The notes below the pieces were generated by a model. It saw nothing but the letters and a program-made list of their open reading frames with translations. It made no database searches and was not told where the DNA came from. A program made the position numbers and the translations under genes. From Neoscytalidium dimidiatum (taxonomy: Eukaryota; Ascomycota; Dothideomycetes; Botryosphaeriales; Botryosphaeriaceae), in the NCBI GenBank assembly GCA_037367355.1, contig CM074706.1, forward strand, positions 620,001-684,000: DNA of 64,000 nucleotides. The letters run 5' to 3'. Positions 22,833-32,597 of this stretch are shown here, piece by piece (position 1 is the first letter of the stretch; every line of letters begins with the position of its first letter).

Positions 22833-24251
22833 TTAAGACCAAGAAATCCTAATGGGAGGCTGTTGTTAGTATATTGATCTACTAGATGTGGTCGTAGGAG
22901 AAGAGCAAAGACTATTGGCTGCACTTACGCAAGCATGATGCCAGCCCCGGCAGCTATGGCAATGAATTGGGTCAGAATTTTCTTGAGTTCCGTACCCTTA
23001 TTCGGACCAGTCTCTAACATCTCTGGGATGACAGCAACAGTGCCAACATATAGGAAAGTACCGGCAGTGAAGGGAAGAAGCATATCACCCCATTGAAGAC
23101 TCGTTCCGAAAAGTCCAGGGCCGTCCGCTGCTCCGGCAACTGCAGCGCTCGAGGAACCACCAAATTCTTGCACGGCAATACCGATAAGAGTGCCGAGGAA
23201 AGCTCCAACAGCGGTCACAAATTGAGCGCCCATAGCAGCGCGCTTGCTGAATCCGGATTGGACCAGCAACGCGAAGTCACCAACTTCATGCGGGATCTCG
23301 TGAAAGAAAACGGCGACAGTGGTAGTAGCTCCCAAAGTCGGAGAGGCGTAGAAAGAGGAAGATAGTGCGATGCCGTCCGTGATATTGTGGCTGAAATCGG
23401 CAATGAGATTCAGATAGCCTCCGAGCTTAACGCTGGATGAAGGATCTTCCTTTCGGGTCTGGACTGTGGTAGTCGAGCTAGACTCATTCTTTCGCGGGCG
23501 CAGCGTAGATGTATCAGTACCGTCAACACCAGTTGCAGAAGCCGTGGACTTTTTCCCGTCTGCATCGTGAGCATGGCCGTGTCCGTGTGCATGGTCATGG
23601 GGAACTTCGCCGCCCGTCGCTATACGCAGGCCCTTGTCCATGGCCACGAACGTCATAAAGCCGACCATTATAGCCACTCCCAGTAATAGATTTTTATTCG
23701 GCTCAACCATGACGAATTTGACATTGTCGGGTTCATCTTCGCCCAGGAAAATCTCAGGGAGGAGGTGGAAAAGCGTGTCGCCCATCAACCCTCCGACTGC
23801 GAAAGCGACCATAACGCTTAGGGACGAAGGGTCGATATTGGGAGGGCATAGCGCCAACAAGAAGTTTGGAGGACCGGAGATGTAGAGGGTCGCGAGCAAG
23901 GCGTTGACGGCCGGGGAACCGGGGAAGAGAATGGCGAAAGTGCGCGAAGTCAAGCTTCCGGTGGGCGGTGCAGTCGCGGTCTTGTGCGCGTTCAATTCTT
24001 GGACGACGGGACATTCCTTGTTCTCGGTCAATCAAAGGAACTCCGGAGGCGTAGTTAAAGGGCAATTCATGAAGAGTGTATCAGAGGGTTCGACAAGAGC
24101 TTACTTGGAGCTTATGCTCAATCTGAGCTGGGGACAGCTGCGCCGCAGGGATCTTCTGCGCGGCTGATTCGAGGCGGACTTCAGCAGCGGCCTGGCAGAG
24201 CATACAAGCGGCGAGCGCCGCCAAAATGGCCAATTGACTCCGTGATAGCAT
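22833..24251 (-). CDS. ZIP-family zinc transporter, LIV-1/ZIP7 (Yke4-like)
   Basis: Integral membrane metal transporter of the ZIP family, LIV-1 branch, whose fungal (Yke4) and animal (ZIP7) members move zinc across endoplasmic reticulum or Golgi membranes. Exons are 24105-24251, 22929-24022 and a 16 bp last exon, 22833-22848, giving about 418 residues. Residues 1-23 are signal-peptide-like. A His-rich loop (HDHAHGHGHAHD) lies between membrane helices. The two metal-site signatures HNITDG and HEIPHE are intact. Intron 1 (24023-24104) could instead end six bases later, which would drop residues NK. The 80 bp last intron has a GTAAGTG donor and a perfect ACTAAC branch; it replaces an immediate stop by the ending GIMLAISWS, similar to the hydrophobic ends of relatives. 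The start lies 241 bp from divergent NOP16. Confidence 0.9.
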
Positions 24252-24492
24252 CTTGCCGACTGAGTGTGCGCGGAGTGAGAGCTTGCTCCACTGTTGCAGT
24301 TGGCAAGCAGAAGAGCTGCACGAGCTGCCGAGCGTCATCTGGCGCTCGGAGATTGCAGGGGACCCTCGGACTAGCGCAGCAGAATCAATCACGTAAGCCG
24401 CGCTTATCGATACGGAGTCGCAAAACTTCTGGGGAAAAGTCGACACCCGACTAGCACAACTACACCTTGCCGAAAGAGTTCAATCGCCAGCT
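24252..24492. promoter_or_regulatory. Shared divergent promoter of the ZIP gene and NOP16
   Basis: Only 241 bp separate the two start codons, which point away from each other, so both core promoters must fit or overlap here. No specific regulatory site is claimed. Confidence 0.6.
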
Positions 24493-25221
24493 ATGGGTCG
24501 CGAACTGCAGAAGCGGAAGAACCGCTCATCCATCAGCAAGGCCCGCAAGAAGCCAAAGTCGAAGAAGAAGGTCTTGAACAATCCAATCATTGCTGCAAAC
24601 TGGTCCGTTCTACATTGCGCCAATCGAGCGGCGTACTTGCTGACTTTATCTAGGAACAAGCATGAGACCCTTACACAGAACTACCGTCGCCTTGGTCTCA
24701 CGACAAAGCTGAATGCTGTGACGGGGGGTGTTGAAAAAACAGCCAAGTCCGTAGACACGCCAAATACGGTCGCCGCGCCTCTCGCTGTAAACCCCAAAGT
24801 CGCGACGACAATTAAGCCTGGAGAGGCGCGTATCGAGCGCGACCCTGAGACTGGTGAAGCTCGCCTCGTCGATGACGGCGCACGTCCGAACCCGTTGAAC
24901 GATCCCTTGAACGAGCTGGACGAAGAGGAGGAAGTGGAATGGCATGGCGTCACCGAACACAACGCTCCGGCTGTCGACCCGGGCACCGCTGGAAAGAGCG
25001 ACAACCCAATTATTAGGCAATTAGAGGAGCATGCCACCATGGCGGGAAAGCGCAAGGCGCCGCGCAAGCAGTCGGAACGCGAGATTGTGTGGATTGAGAG
25101 GCTGGTCAACAAGTACGGGGATGATTATGCCAAGATGAGCAGAGACATGAAACTCAACCCGATGCAGCAGACTGAAGCTGACATTAGGAGGAGGGTCAAG
25201 AAGTGGCGGGAGTCTCGGTAA
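24493..25221 (+). CDS. NOP16: Ribosome biogenesis protein Nop16
   Basis: Nucleolar factor for 60S ribosomal subunit assembly. The N-terminus MGRELQKRKNRSS followed by KARKKPKSKKK is the family hallmark, and the C-terminal region (ERLVNKYGDDYAKMSRDMKLNPMQQTEADIRRRVKKW) is the conserved Nop16 end. A 51 bp intron (24603-24653, CTGAC branch, TAG acceptor) is predicted because its removal turns the joined sequence into AANWNKHETLTQNYRRLGL, typical of the family. Its donor GTCCGT is weak. The intron is a multiple of three and lacks a stop, so the frame reads straight through it. The spliced product is 225 residues and the unspliced one 242. The central region is acidic (LDEEEEVEW). Confidence 0.93.
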   Translation: MGRELQKRKNRSSISKARKKPKSKKKVLNNPIIAANWSVLHCANRAAYLLTLSRNKHETLTQNYRRLGLTTKLNAVTGGVEKTAKSVDTPNTVAAPLAVNPKVATTIKPGEARIERDPETGEARLVDDGARPNPLNDPLNELDEEEEVEWHGVTEHNAPAVDPGTAGKSDNPIIRQLEEHATMAGKRKAPRKQSEREIVWIERLVNKYGDDYAKMSRDMKLNPMQQTEADIRRRVKKWRESR

Positions 25222-28200
25222 TACCAGCTCGTGTTGTATAGACGCCTCTGCGAAACAGAGGAGCGGGACCTTTTGCATGGGCTGGCGTTGAGAGGCAGAC
25301 GGCGTTTGAGCGATATCAAAACACGATTCTTAAAAGAAAGGCTAGTTTTGAAATACCGGTTGGACACAAACAAGTTTCTTCGTACAACCCGTGCAGAACC
25401 ACATCGACGTGTGTCAGTGGGGCAGATTTCCGTACACCTGTACCACGAAATTTTTTTTTCTTTGCAGACTGCCTACGACTCAATACTGACTGCCTTGCTC
25501 TGAACGAATACGCTTCTTGGCTCTGTCCAAAGGACCTCTGGAACGCTTTATTCTATCTTCTCCCACAAATAGGACATGAAATTTTATCCTTCACCGAATG
25601 CTTGATTGATTAGAAGGCATGTTTCAGGCTCTGAAAAGATTGGCTGTGCCTGGAAACGGCAATTGCAAATGCGGAAAATTCGGTCGCTATTTGACTGTAG
25701 ATGAATGGGAAGCAACGAAGTGAGGGATGTTTCAGACCCACGTTGGTACTTTGTGTCTTGGCTGCACATGTCTGAAGTTTGGTTGAATGAATGACGGGAG
25801 CCAACATTTCGCTCGGTGAAATTCCGCATGGGGATCGTCGTAAGCAAATGATCAGATGTGGTAAGATGAGAGCTGGCTTGCCAAAGATAGGAAAACCATT
25901 AATCTAAATCGATTGTAGTACTGTACGAGTCCGTCCTCGAAAGCATCGTCACAGTGAAGGTGAGTGCGTAGACGGAATCGAAATCGATATCCAGAAAAAA
26001 GAACTGGCAAAGGTTAAGAATACCCACGCTCGGAATCTTACTCCAACTCCCTGTGCCTACATGGTCAGTTAGTCGCGAAGCTTAGAGAACCTATTGCATG
26101 CTTGCGTTGCGAAACGCCAACTCGAGTTGTTTAGCTAATTCCCTGCACCGGTTTGTATTTCGTAAGTCTATTTGTAAACGCTCCCGTCACTGTCTATGCC
26201 GGACAAAACCCTCCCTCAGGTGGGACACCTGATTCTGGAGTATCAGCCTTCCCCGGCAATACCAAAAGAGTAAGCCGAACGAAAAACCGACGATGGATAG
26301 CGGCGAAAATGCGACAGAATAACGGATGGCAAGTCCAACCACTGACCGGGTAACTTGCCGCTGATCTCGGAAATAAGCAGCAGCCTACGCACAAGCAAAA
26401 GAAAAAAAAAACAGTTCCAGTACTGCAGCACAACACGTGTAGTTGACTCGAGCGGTACAAGGCTAACCTTCCCATCTATCCGCCTGACAAGTCGGCCGAC
26501 GTCGCACGGGTTGGGAAAGTACAGCACATTCGCCTTACAATTGGTCGCCGGCCAGCCTCTCTTGTAGGTTGCTGGGGCTGGATGTCATCTTCCTTCCGGG
26601 TAGCACAGGGTCTACTGCCGCTGGACCGCAGAGGTGGTGCTGCAGCCTGCTTGTTTCAGAATGACGGCTGGCGTCGATTGGATTATGGTCAGCTCACGCT
26701 CACCACCCGGCTTGCGTGTTCTCTCTGCCGACCCGTCTGCTCTCGTCATTCGTCTTCCCAACTTTTTGCTGTTGGGACCCAATGGTGTCCTGTAGAAGCA
26801 CCGGCGATCGCTGCAGAGCGTAAGACTACGTGATGCATCCACTTACCTTTCGCCGGCTCCGAATGCTTGCACGAGAGGAACACAAGAGACAGATGTAACT
26901 CTTGTTTATTACGAGGATGACAGACCAAGCCAGAGAGATATTGTGGACGGTGGGTTCTGCGTCTCGGTTGCGATGGTCGAATGAATTGAGGACGGAGCAA
27001 TCGTATTGCCGGTGACAGGTTTTGTTTCATGAAGATGGTACGCTCACTTCTGGCTCTTGGCTAGGGCTGAGTAAGCCATGCTTTTCCGCGAGGATGAAAA
27101 TCTGTAGTCGGAGCGACCCGAGGGACTTTTCTGCGTCATGAGGACATTTTCGTTGATCCCGACTACAATGAACAACTAACATCGTTGCCAAGGGCGTGTC
27201 GTGAGAAGGAAGTAAGACGAGACCAGAAGTTCATGCAGGCCATGGAGGGATATTGAGCAATAGGTGCCACGGCAGCCCGCGGTACGTACGTGGACGGCGG
27301 ACATGCCAGGCCCAATAGCAGACGGCTGTCAGAGTGAATTTCTTCGTAACCTTCGGAGGCCCAGTCCAGACCCGTGTAAAAGTAGATTTTAATATGTCAG
27401 CGATCGAGACCGCACTTGCTTGACACATTCTCATTCGTATTCGGCGTCTCTCTCCGCCAAAGCTAAAGGCGGCGAGCGGCTGCGCTTAGGTACGTACTGC
27501 ACTCGCATGGGCTTCCTCACCTTTCTTTCGTATCGTACTTCACCGCCGGCGCAGCGCTTTTCCCTGACGCATTTGGGCGTGACTTGCAGCTGAGACCGGC
27601 AGCAGATAGAGTCAGAGCGGTCCAAGGTTCCGGTATGCATTCCTGATAGTCCAAGGCTTCATTAGTCGCGTGCCCTTCTTCTGGAGCACTGGCGAGCTTG
27701 AGTGGAAAATTATATCGCAATTAGCGTTGACATGCGCAATCCAGCTCTCTACGAAGCTTTCTTCACATCCCAAGGCCCAGGTTGCGTGGAGGACGGTTGC
27801 GGCTCGAGTCAGGGAGCTTCCTTGCCAGCGCGAAGCTACAGTGAGGTCCAGCGTGGACGGGGCTGGGAAGACGCTCCGAACACACGATCTGCTGACTGCG
27901 GCGTTTCAAGGCACGCCAGACTCAGCCTCAAAAGTGGACGCGGCCGAGAGGCGAGCGGAGGCCGTGGGCGGCGGTTGCCACGCCGTTGCGTTACTTCGCG
28001 CCGTGGCGAGCTCTGATGTGAAGCAGCAGCAGCAGCTGCTGCGGCGGCGGCAGCGGGAGCAGCTCAGAGCAGCGGCACGGTGATGGGGCCCGGCCGCGAC
28101 TGGCCCGTGGGCGGGCTGCGGGCTCCGGCGCGCCCAGACCAAGGGGGAGTCCGGCTTACGAGACCAAGAAGGCAGAGCCGAGATCGATCAGGCAAGTGGG

Positions 28201-30518
28201 GTGTTTTTCGCGCCAAGTGGGCTGTACATATTTTGAGAAGTGCATCATCTTTCTGCACGCCTGCCCACCGGGGAAACTGTGGTATTATGGCGCCCGCTGT
28301 GCTGCATGCTTGATCTGACGACGGCAATTAGCGACGGAGCCTCCGCCAGACCTCTCGAGCCGTCCCGCTTATGATATCTCGTGCATGTCGTCCGAGGGCG
28401 AGGGCAGCTATGGCGAGAAGGCCCACCCGGAAGTCGGATGCCAGCCCGCCGCACTGCGCGAATAGATACCCGCGTGGCGATGCCGTGATAGACGGTTGAG
28501 CTGCGCCCGGGTGGATGCCATAACGTCGTTGCTGCCAGCTTCGGACAAGACGATCCTCCTGCCTGCTGATTGACGTGCAGTCGGACACTTATCCCTTGTT
28601 AACTGCCAGACCTGCGCCGCCGGAGATCGACCTGGATGGATGCAGTGGCCGCTTGATCCTGCAGCAGAGGCGTGAGATGCGCTGAGCCATCAATTACGCC
28701 TGCCGCTGCATCGAGCGCATTCGCCGGTCCATGTTGCCTTTCTGCCATGCTGCCGTCGACGCTGACGTATCAACGCCAGGGAACCGTCCCCCCGCTGCGC
28801 GAAGGACTGCAGAGAGCCCCCAATGGCCACCATGCTGATGAGTACTGTCGACGCCTCTCTCTCGGCGGCAAAACCCTGATCTGCACTGCCGCATGAACTA
28901 TCCTCGAGCCACTGCCATTGCTCAAGCCGGCGGGCGACCGGACGCAGCAGAACTCGCAGCCGGCTACGTCAATGGGACCATCTGTGGCTGTAGCAAGCCG
29001 CTGTTGACACCATGGCGTGCATTGCAACGGCCGCGTCCGCGGCTCGCTCAGGACAGGGTGCCATCGTCACCGCGGCCGCCTCCTTTGCTCCTGGCCGCGA
29101 CTGGAGCGCAGGCCTGTACGGTACGTCAGGCCGCGCCGGCATGGCTCAGCGATGAAGAACGGCTACAGACGGGCTCGGTGATCGGGATCGCTGTTGCAGG
29201 CGGGCAGGCGGGCAGGCATGTACGCTGGCTGCTGCTGGCGATGGTGGCGGCGCAGGCCGTGATCAGCGAGTCTGCACCTTCACCCACCACGGGTTTTGTG
29301 CAGCCTCGTCGAGAACGCAGCGCAGCCCTCGCCGCTATAGTTTGTCCGCTATTAGTAGGCTCGCAACGCACCCGCCCGCCGGCCGCTCTGGGCCTGGGTG
29401 CCCTGGCGATGCGCGTGGCCTGCGTTAACTGCGTCATTTTCGCAGGTCCAAGCGACCCCAAAGAGGCCGTGATGGTGTGGTGAGCAGGACGCTGGACGGC
29501 GTGCCTGGCAATCTTGCTGACCACGTCGCCTGGAGCGCGTGGGTCGCGCCGCCGAATGGAGCCTTCTCCGAGAGCCCTTGGCGGTGCTTCGCTCGTCAGG
29601 TCATGTGCGGCGTTGCGCTGCGTAATGGCCCACAGCGGCGGCCGGTACGTGCTAGCGCGCGGCCGTGTCTTTCCAGGGCAAGGCGGCGTGGTTGAGGGAG
29701 GCCGCAGCCGTCTCGGTGGTGCTGCTCTTCCTGTTGCTCCTGCTGCACGCACTGCAACGTCGCCAGGCACGAAGCTCTGGAGCGGCCAGCCTCCGAAATT
29801 GCGCAGCGTCCAGAGCGTCGAGGTCCACGATCCAGCAGCGCGCGCGACGTGCCATGCCGGACCAGATCCATAGCTCTGTCCCGCCTGCCCAGGCAGCGCT
29901 GCGCCAATTTCGGCCGCCCAAGCCCGCCGGCGACAGGCGGAGCGTTAGCGGCTACTGCGCTGCAGGCGTGGGATCCCAAGCGGCACCAATGGTCGGCGGC
30001 GGCAGCGGGCAGGGGGGTCCGGTCTAGCGCGGCAGCAGGCGGCGCAGGATGGCTCGGGCTGAAAATCTGGGGAGAATGGTCATCCGCCAGCGGCAGCGGA
30101 GCCATGGGCAGGATTGGGCATGGCCTCCGTGTCTGGCTCGTGTTCCGCGTATCATTACGATACGTACCCGTTTCTACCCCAGATTTCTGCCCAGATGAGT
30201 GGTGGACGCATCGTCACGGCCGCGTAGGGTCCCATCGCCGCCCTGAAAGACGCGCGCTGGAGGGCAATTGATTGACACGGCACCCCCATCGACCCCGGGG
30301 GCGCGCCAGGAGAACGTGCCGCGGCAGTAGCGGCCTCCCGCGATGCGCCTCTGTCCATGGCGCTGGGCGAGGATGCGTCGAGGAAGCCAGCGCATGCGGG
30401 CCCGCCGTGCTGGAGACGTGCATGCCTGCCTGGCGCGCAGCAGCCCTCAGCAGGAGGCGCCGCTTGATCTCTCGGAAGTCTGGACGGCGTCTATCTCCGA
30501 GCGCAGCAAGCAGGTGTG

Positions 30519-30565
30519 CAGGCGTGCGGGCGTGCGGGCGTGCAGGCAGGCAGGCAGGCAGGCCC
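30519..30565. repeat. GGCGTGC / GGCA degenerate array
   Basis: Degenerate units of GCAGGCGTGCGGGCGTGCGG type pass into five to six tandem CAGG tetramers. It opens a 650 bp stretch with four separate arrays. Confidence 0.8.
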
Positions 30566-30770
30566 TCGGCGCAGTTCGCGACGCAGCGCGCGCGCGCGCT
30601 CAGGGACCGCCAGCGTGCTGTTGGCCAATGGGGCGGCGGGCGAGCGTGCCCCAAGCCACCGTGCCGTTGCCTGCGGGACGGTTGTATGGGGAATCCATGC
30701 TGGCGTTTGATACAGATGGCCCTCGCAACGGGAAATGGATGACAAAAGGTATTGTCCAATGGTACGCGGG

Positions 30771-30805
30771 CTGGCGTCTGGCGTCTTGCGTCTGGCGTCT
30801 GGCGT
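30771..30805. repeat. Heptamer array CTGGCGT x5
   Basis: Five tandem 7-bp units, four CTGGCGT and one CTTGCGT. Confidence 0.9.
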
Positions 30806-30948
30806 CCGGCGGCCGGGCTGGCGATGCTCCGGGGGATCTCGATGTGGAGAGGCAGGATGCGCAATTGCAGACGGACAATCGTCGGCAGCGCGGCTATAAC
30901 GCAAGGACTGGAGACGGCACAGGGTCTGCGGTGGGCGGCGCGCTGTGC

Positions 30949-31045
30949 GGGCAGCGGGCAGCGGGCAGCGGGCAGTGGGCAGTGGGCAGTGGGCAGTGGG
31001 CAGTGGGCAGTGGGCAGTGGGCAGTGGGCAGTGGGCAGTGGGCAA
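30949..31045. repeat. Heptamer minisatellite GGGCAGY, about 14 units
   Basis: About fourteen 7-bp units, first GGGCAGC and then GGGCAGT, with the last one degenerate. GGG recurs at a constant 4-nt spacing, which fits the canonical G-quadruplex pattern many times over on the + strand. Confidence 0.95.
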
Positions 31046-31096
31046 TGGATAGAGGCGGGCGCTGGCTGGCTGGCGATTGGGTGGGATTATTGCGTC

Positions 31097-31155
31097 GGAT
31101 TGGATTGGATTGGATTGGACTGGATTGGATTGGGCTGGGCTGGGCTGGGTTGGTG
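31097..31155. repeat. Pentamer array GGATT passing into GGGCT
   Basis: About seven units of GGATT, one of them GGACT, pass into GGGCT units. All share a 5-bp period with G runs. Confidence 0.9.
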
Positions 31156-32597
31156 GGCAGGCAGGCAGGCTGGCTGGCAGACAACGGGCAGCTGCAGGCG
31201 GCCGTTCGTTCAGTACGCAAATACCATACTTACCGTTCTGTTCAAGCACCCGAGGCCGGATGATGGTGCATGGCCCTGCCGCAGCACGCGGCGTCGAGTC
31301 GACCGACCCATGCTGCCTGTCGTCAAAGCTTCTGGCTGTGTCATGCAACGCGCGCCTCGACGGCCTGGCTCGACGCTTGCACGCTCTCGCGAGGGCAGAA
31401 GATCGCCTGGCCTCCATCGCACCGCGCGCTGCTCTTGACTAAGGTGCCTGCAACCTCACTCGCTCCTCCCCTTTTGCGCATTCAGCACTCCCGCCTCAAT
31501 CTCCACGCCCAGCCTTGAACCCTGAGATCGGTGGACCCTCTGCTGCAGCCAATTCACCCGTTAGCCGGCGCCCGTCCTGCACCCATCCCCCAAGCTTCAA
31601 GCTCCCAGGCCCTCCTGCGCGCTTTGGATGGGGCTCGCCAGCATTATTGTTTGCTGCTCATCCTAGCCTGGCCCCCCGGACGCCGTGTCGCAGTGGCACA
31701 AGTCAGTCGTTCTCGCGCCGCAACAGCCCGCTGCGCGCCATCAACACGCCGAACGCAGCGCTCGCCCCAGCTCGCAGCCCCCCGGCCGCAGCGCACTCGA
31801 ATCCGGGTTGCAGCAGCGCAATTGCGACGACTCACGCATCGAGAATTTCTGGAAGCAGTCCGAAATTCAGGATCGGCTGCCCGAGTAGCCCGCATCGGAT
31901 AGGCCGGTTAGTTTCAGTGCGAAAGCTAAACGCCGTCTCTAGACGGCTGCGCAGCTGACTTGCTGGGCCCCGGACGGCTTGTACCCTACCCTGGCCCTGC
32001 GCTTCGGCCTCACATCTCCCCAGCCGGCTCCAGCCTGCGACTCTGCGACTCTACTGCTTACTCGCCACAATTGTCCCAGCGCCGTGCCTTTCTCCCATAC
32101 TCTCCCTCAATTGCCTGTCGATTGCAGTGCATGTTCGCCCGCGACGAGCGCGCTCGTCTTCCACCCGGCGTCGAAGCGCCCTCGAGCCTCTCTTAACTCC
32201 GCCCGCCGAGTCACGCTGCAGCGAGCTGTGCATAGCTCTCCGCCCAAAGGCCCGAACGACGAATAGGTACTCTCCTGTTGCTGCGATGCATTGACGCGCC
32301 CGCTGACCGTATGCCATGCCAGTCTCCAGTCCGACGTCCGCCTGCTGTCCGCCGCGCCCTGCCCCGCGCCCTGCCTGTCCCGCGCGTCCCGCCAGCACTG
32401 CTCCTTCCCAGCAAGCTACTTGTACCCGTCGCGTACCCAGAGCAGTACCTGGAGCTCTGCGCCGCCTGCCACTGCCCGCGACCACTCCCGACCTGGCTCC
32501 GACACGTCTGCCTGCGAGCCGCCGAACAGCTCTGGTGCACGCGTCTGCCCCCGACCGAGTCCGACGTGGCGGTGTGTAGAGAGACGCACCCTCCGGC

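Larger units (their letters stand above)
25222..32597. other. 7.4 kb gene-free tract with tandem arrays
   Basis: No supportable gene. The first 2.5 kb is of mixed composition; from about 27.7 kb it becomes very GC-rich, with open frames up to about 300 codons on both strands. The longest of these (30343-31263 + and 30491-31417 -) owe their length to tandem arrays and cover the same DNA, so I treat them as artefacts. The last kilobase is probably the promoter and leader of the large zinc-finger regulator. Confidence 0.6.

Noticed and set aside
17021..24251. Possible metabolic gene cluster formed by the CoA ligase, GH31 and ZIP genes
   Set aside because: There is no polyketide, peptide or terpene core enzyme, no tailoring oxidase set and no shared orientation or promoter motif; adjacency alone does not support a pathway.
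30343..31417. Two frames of about 300 codons on opposite strands
   Set aside because: Both span the tandem arrays, which happen to lack stops; the predicted proteins are repeats of the array translation.
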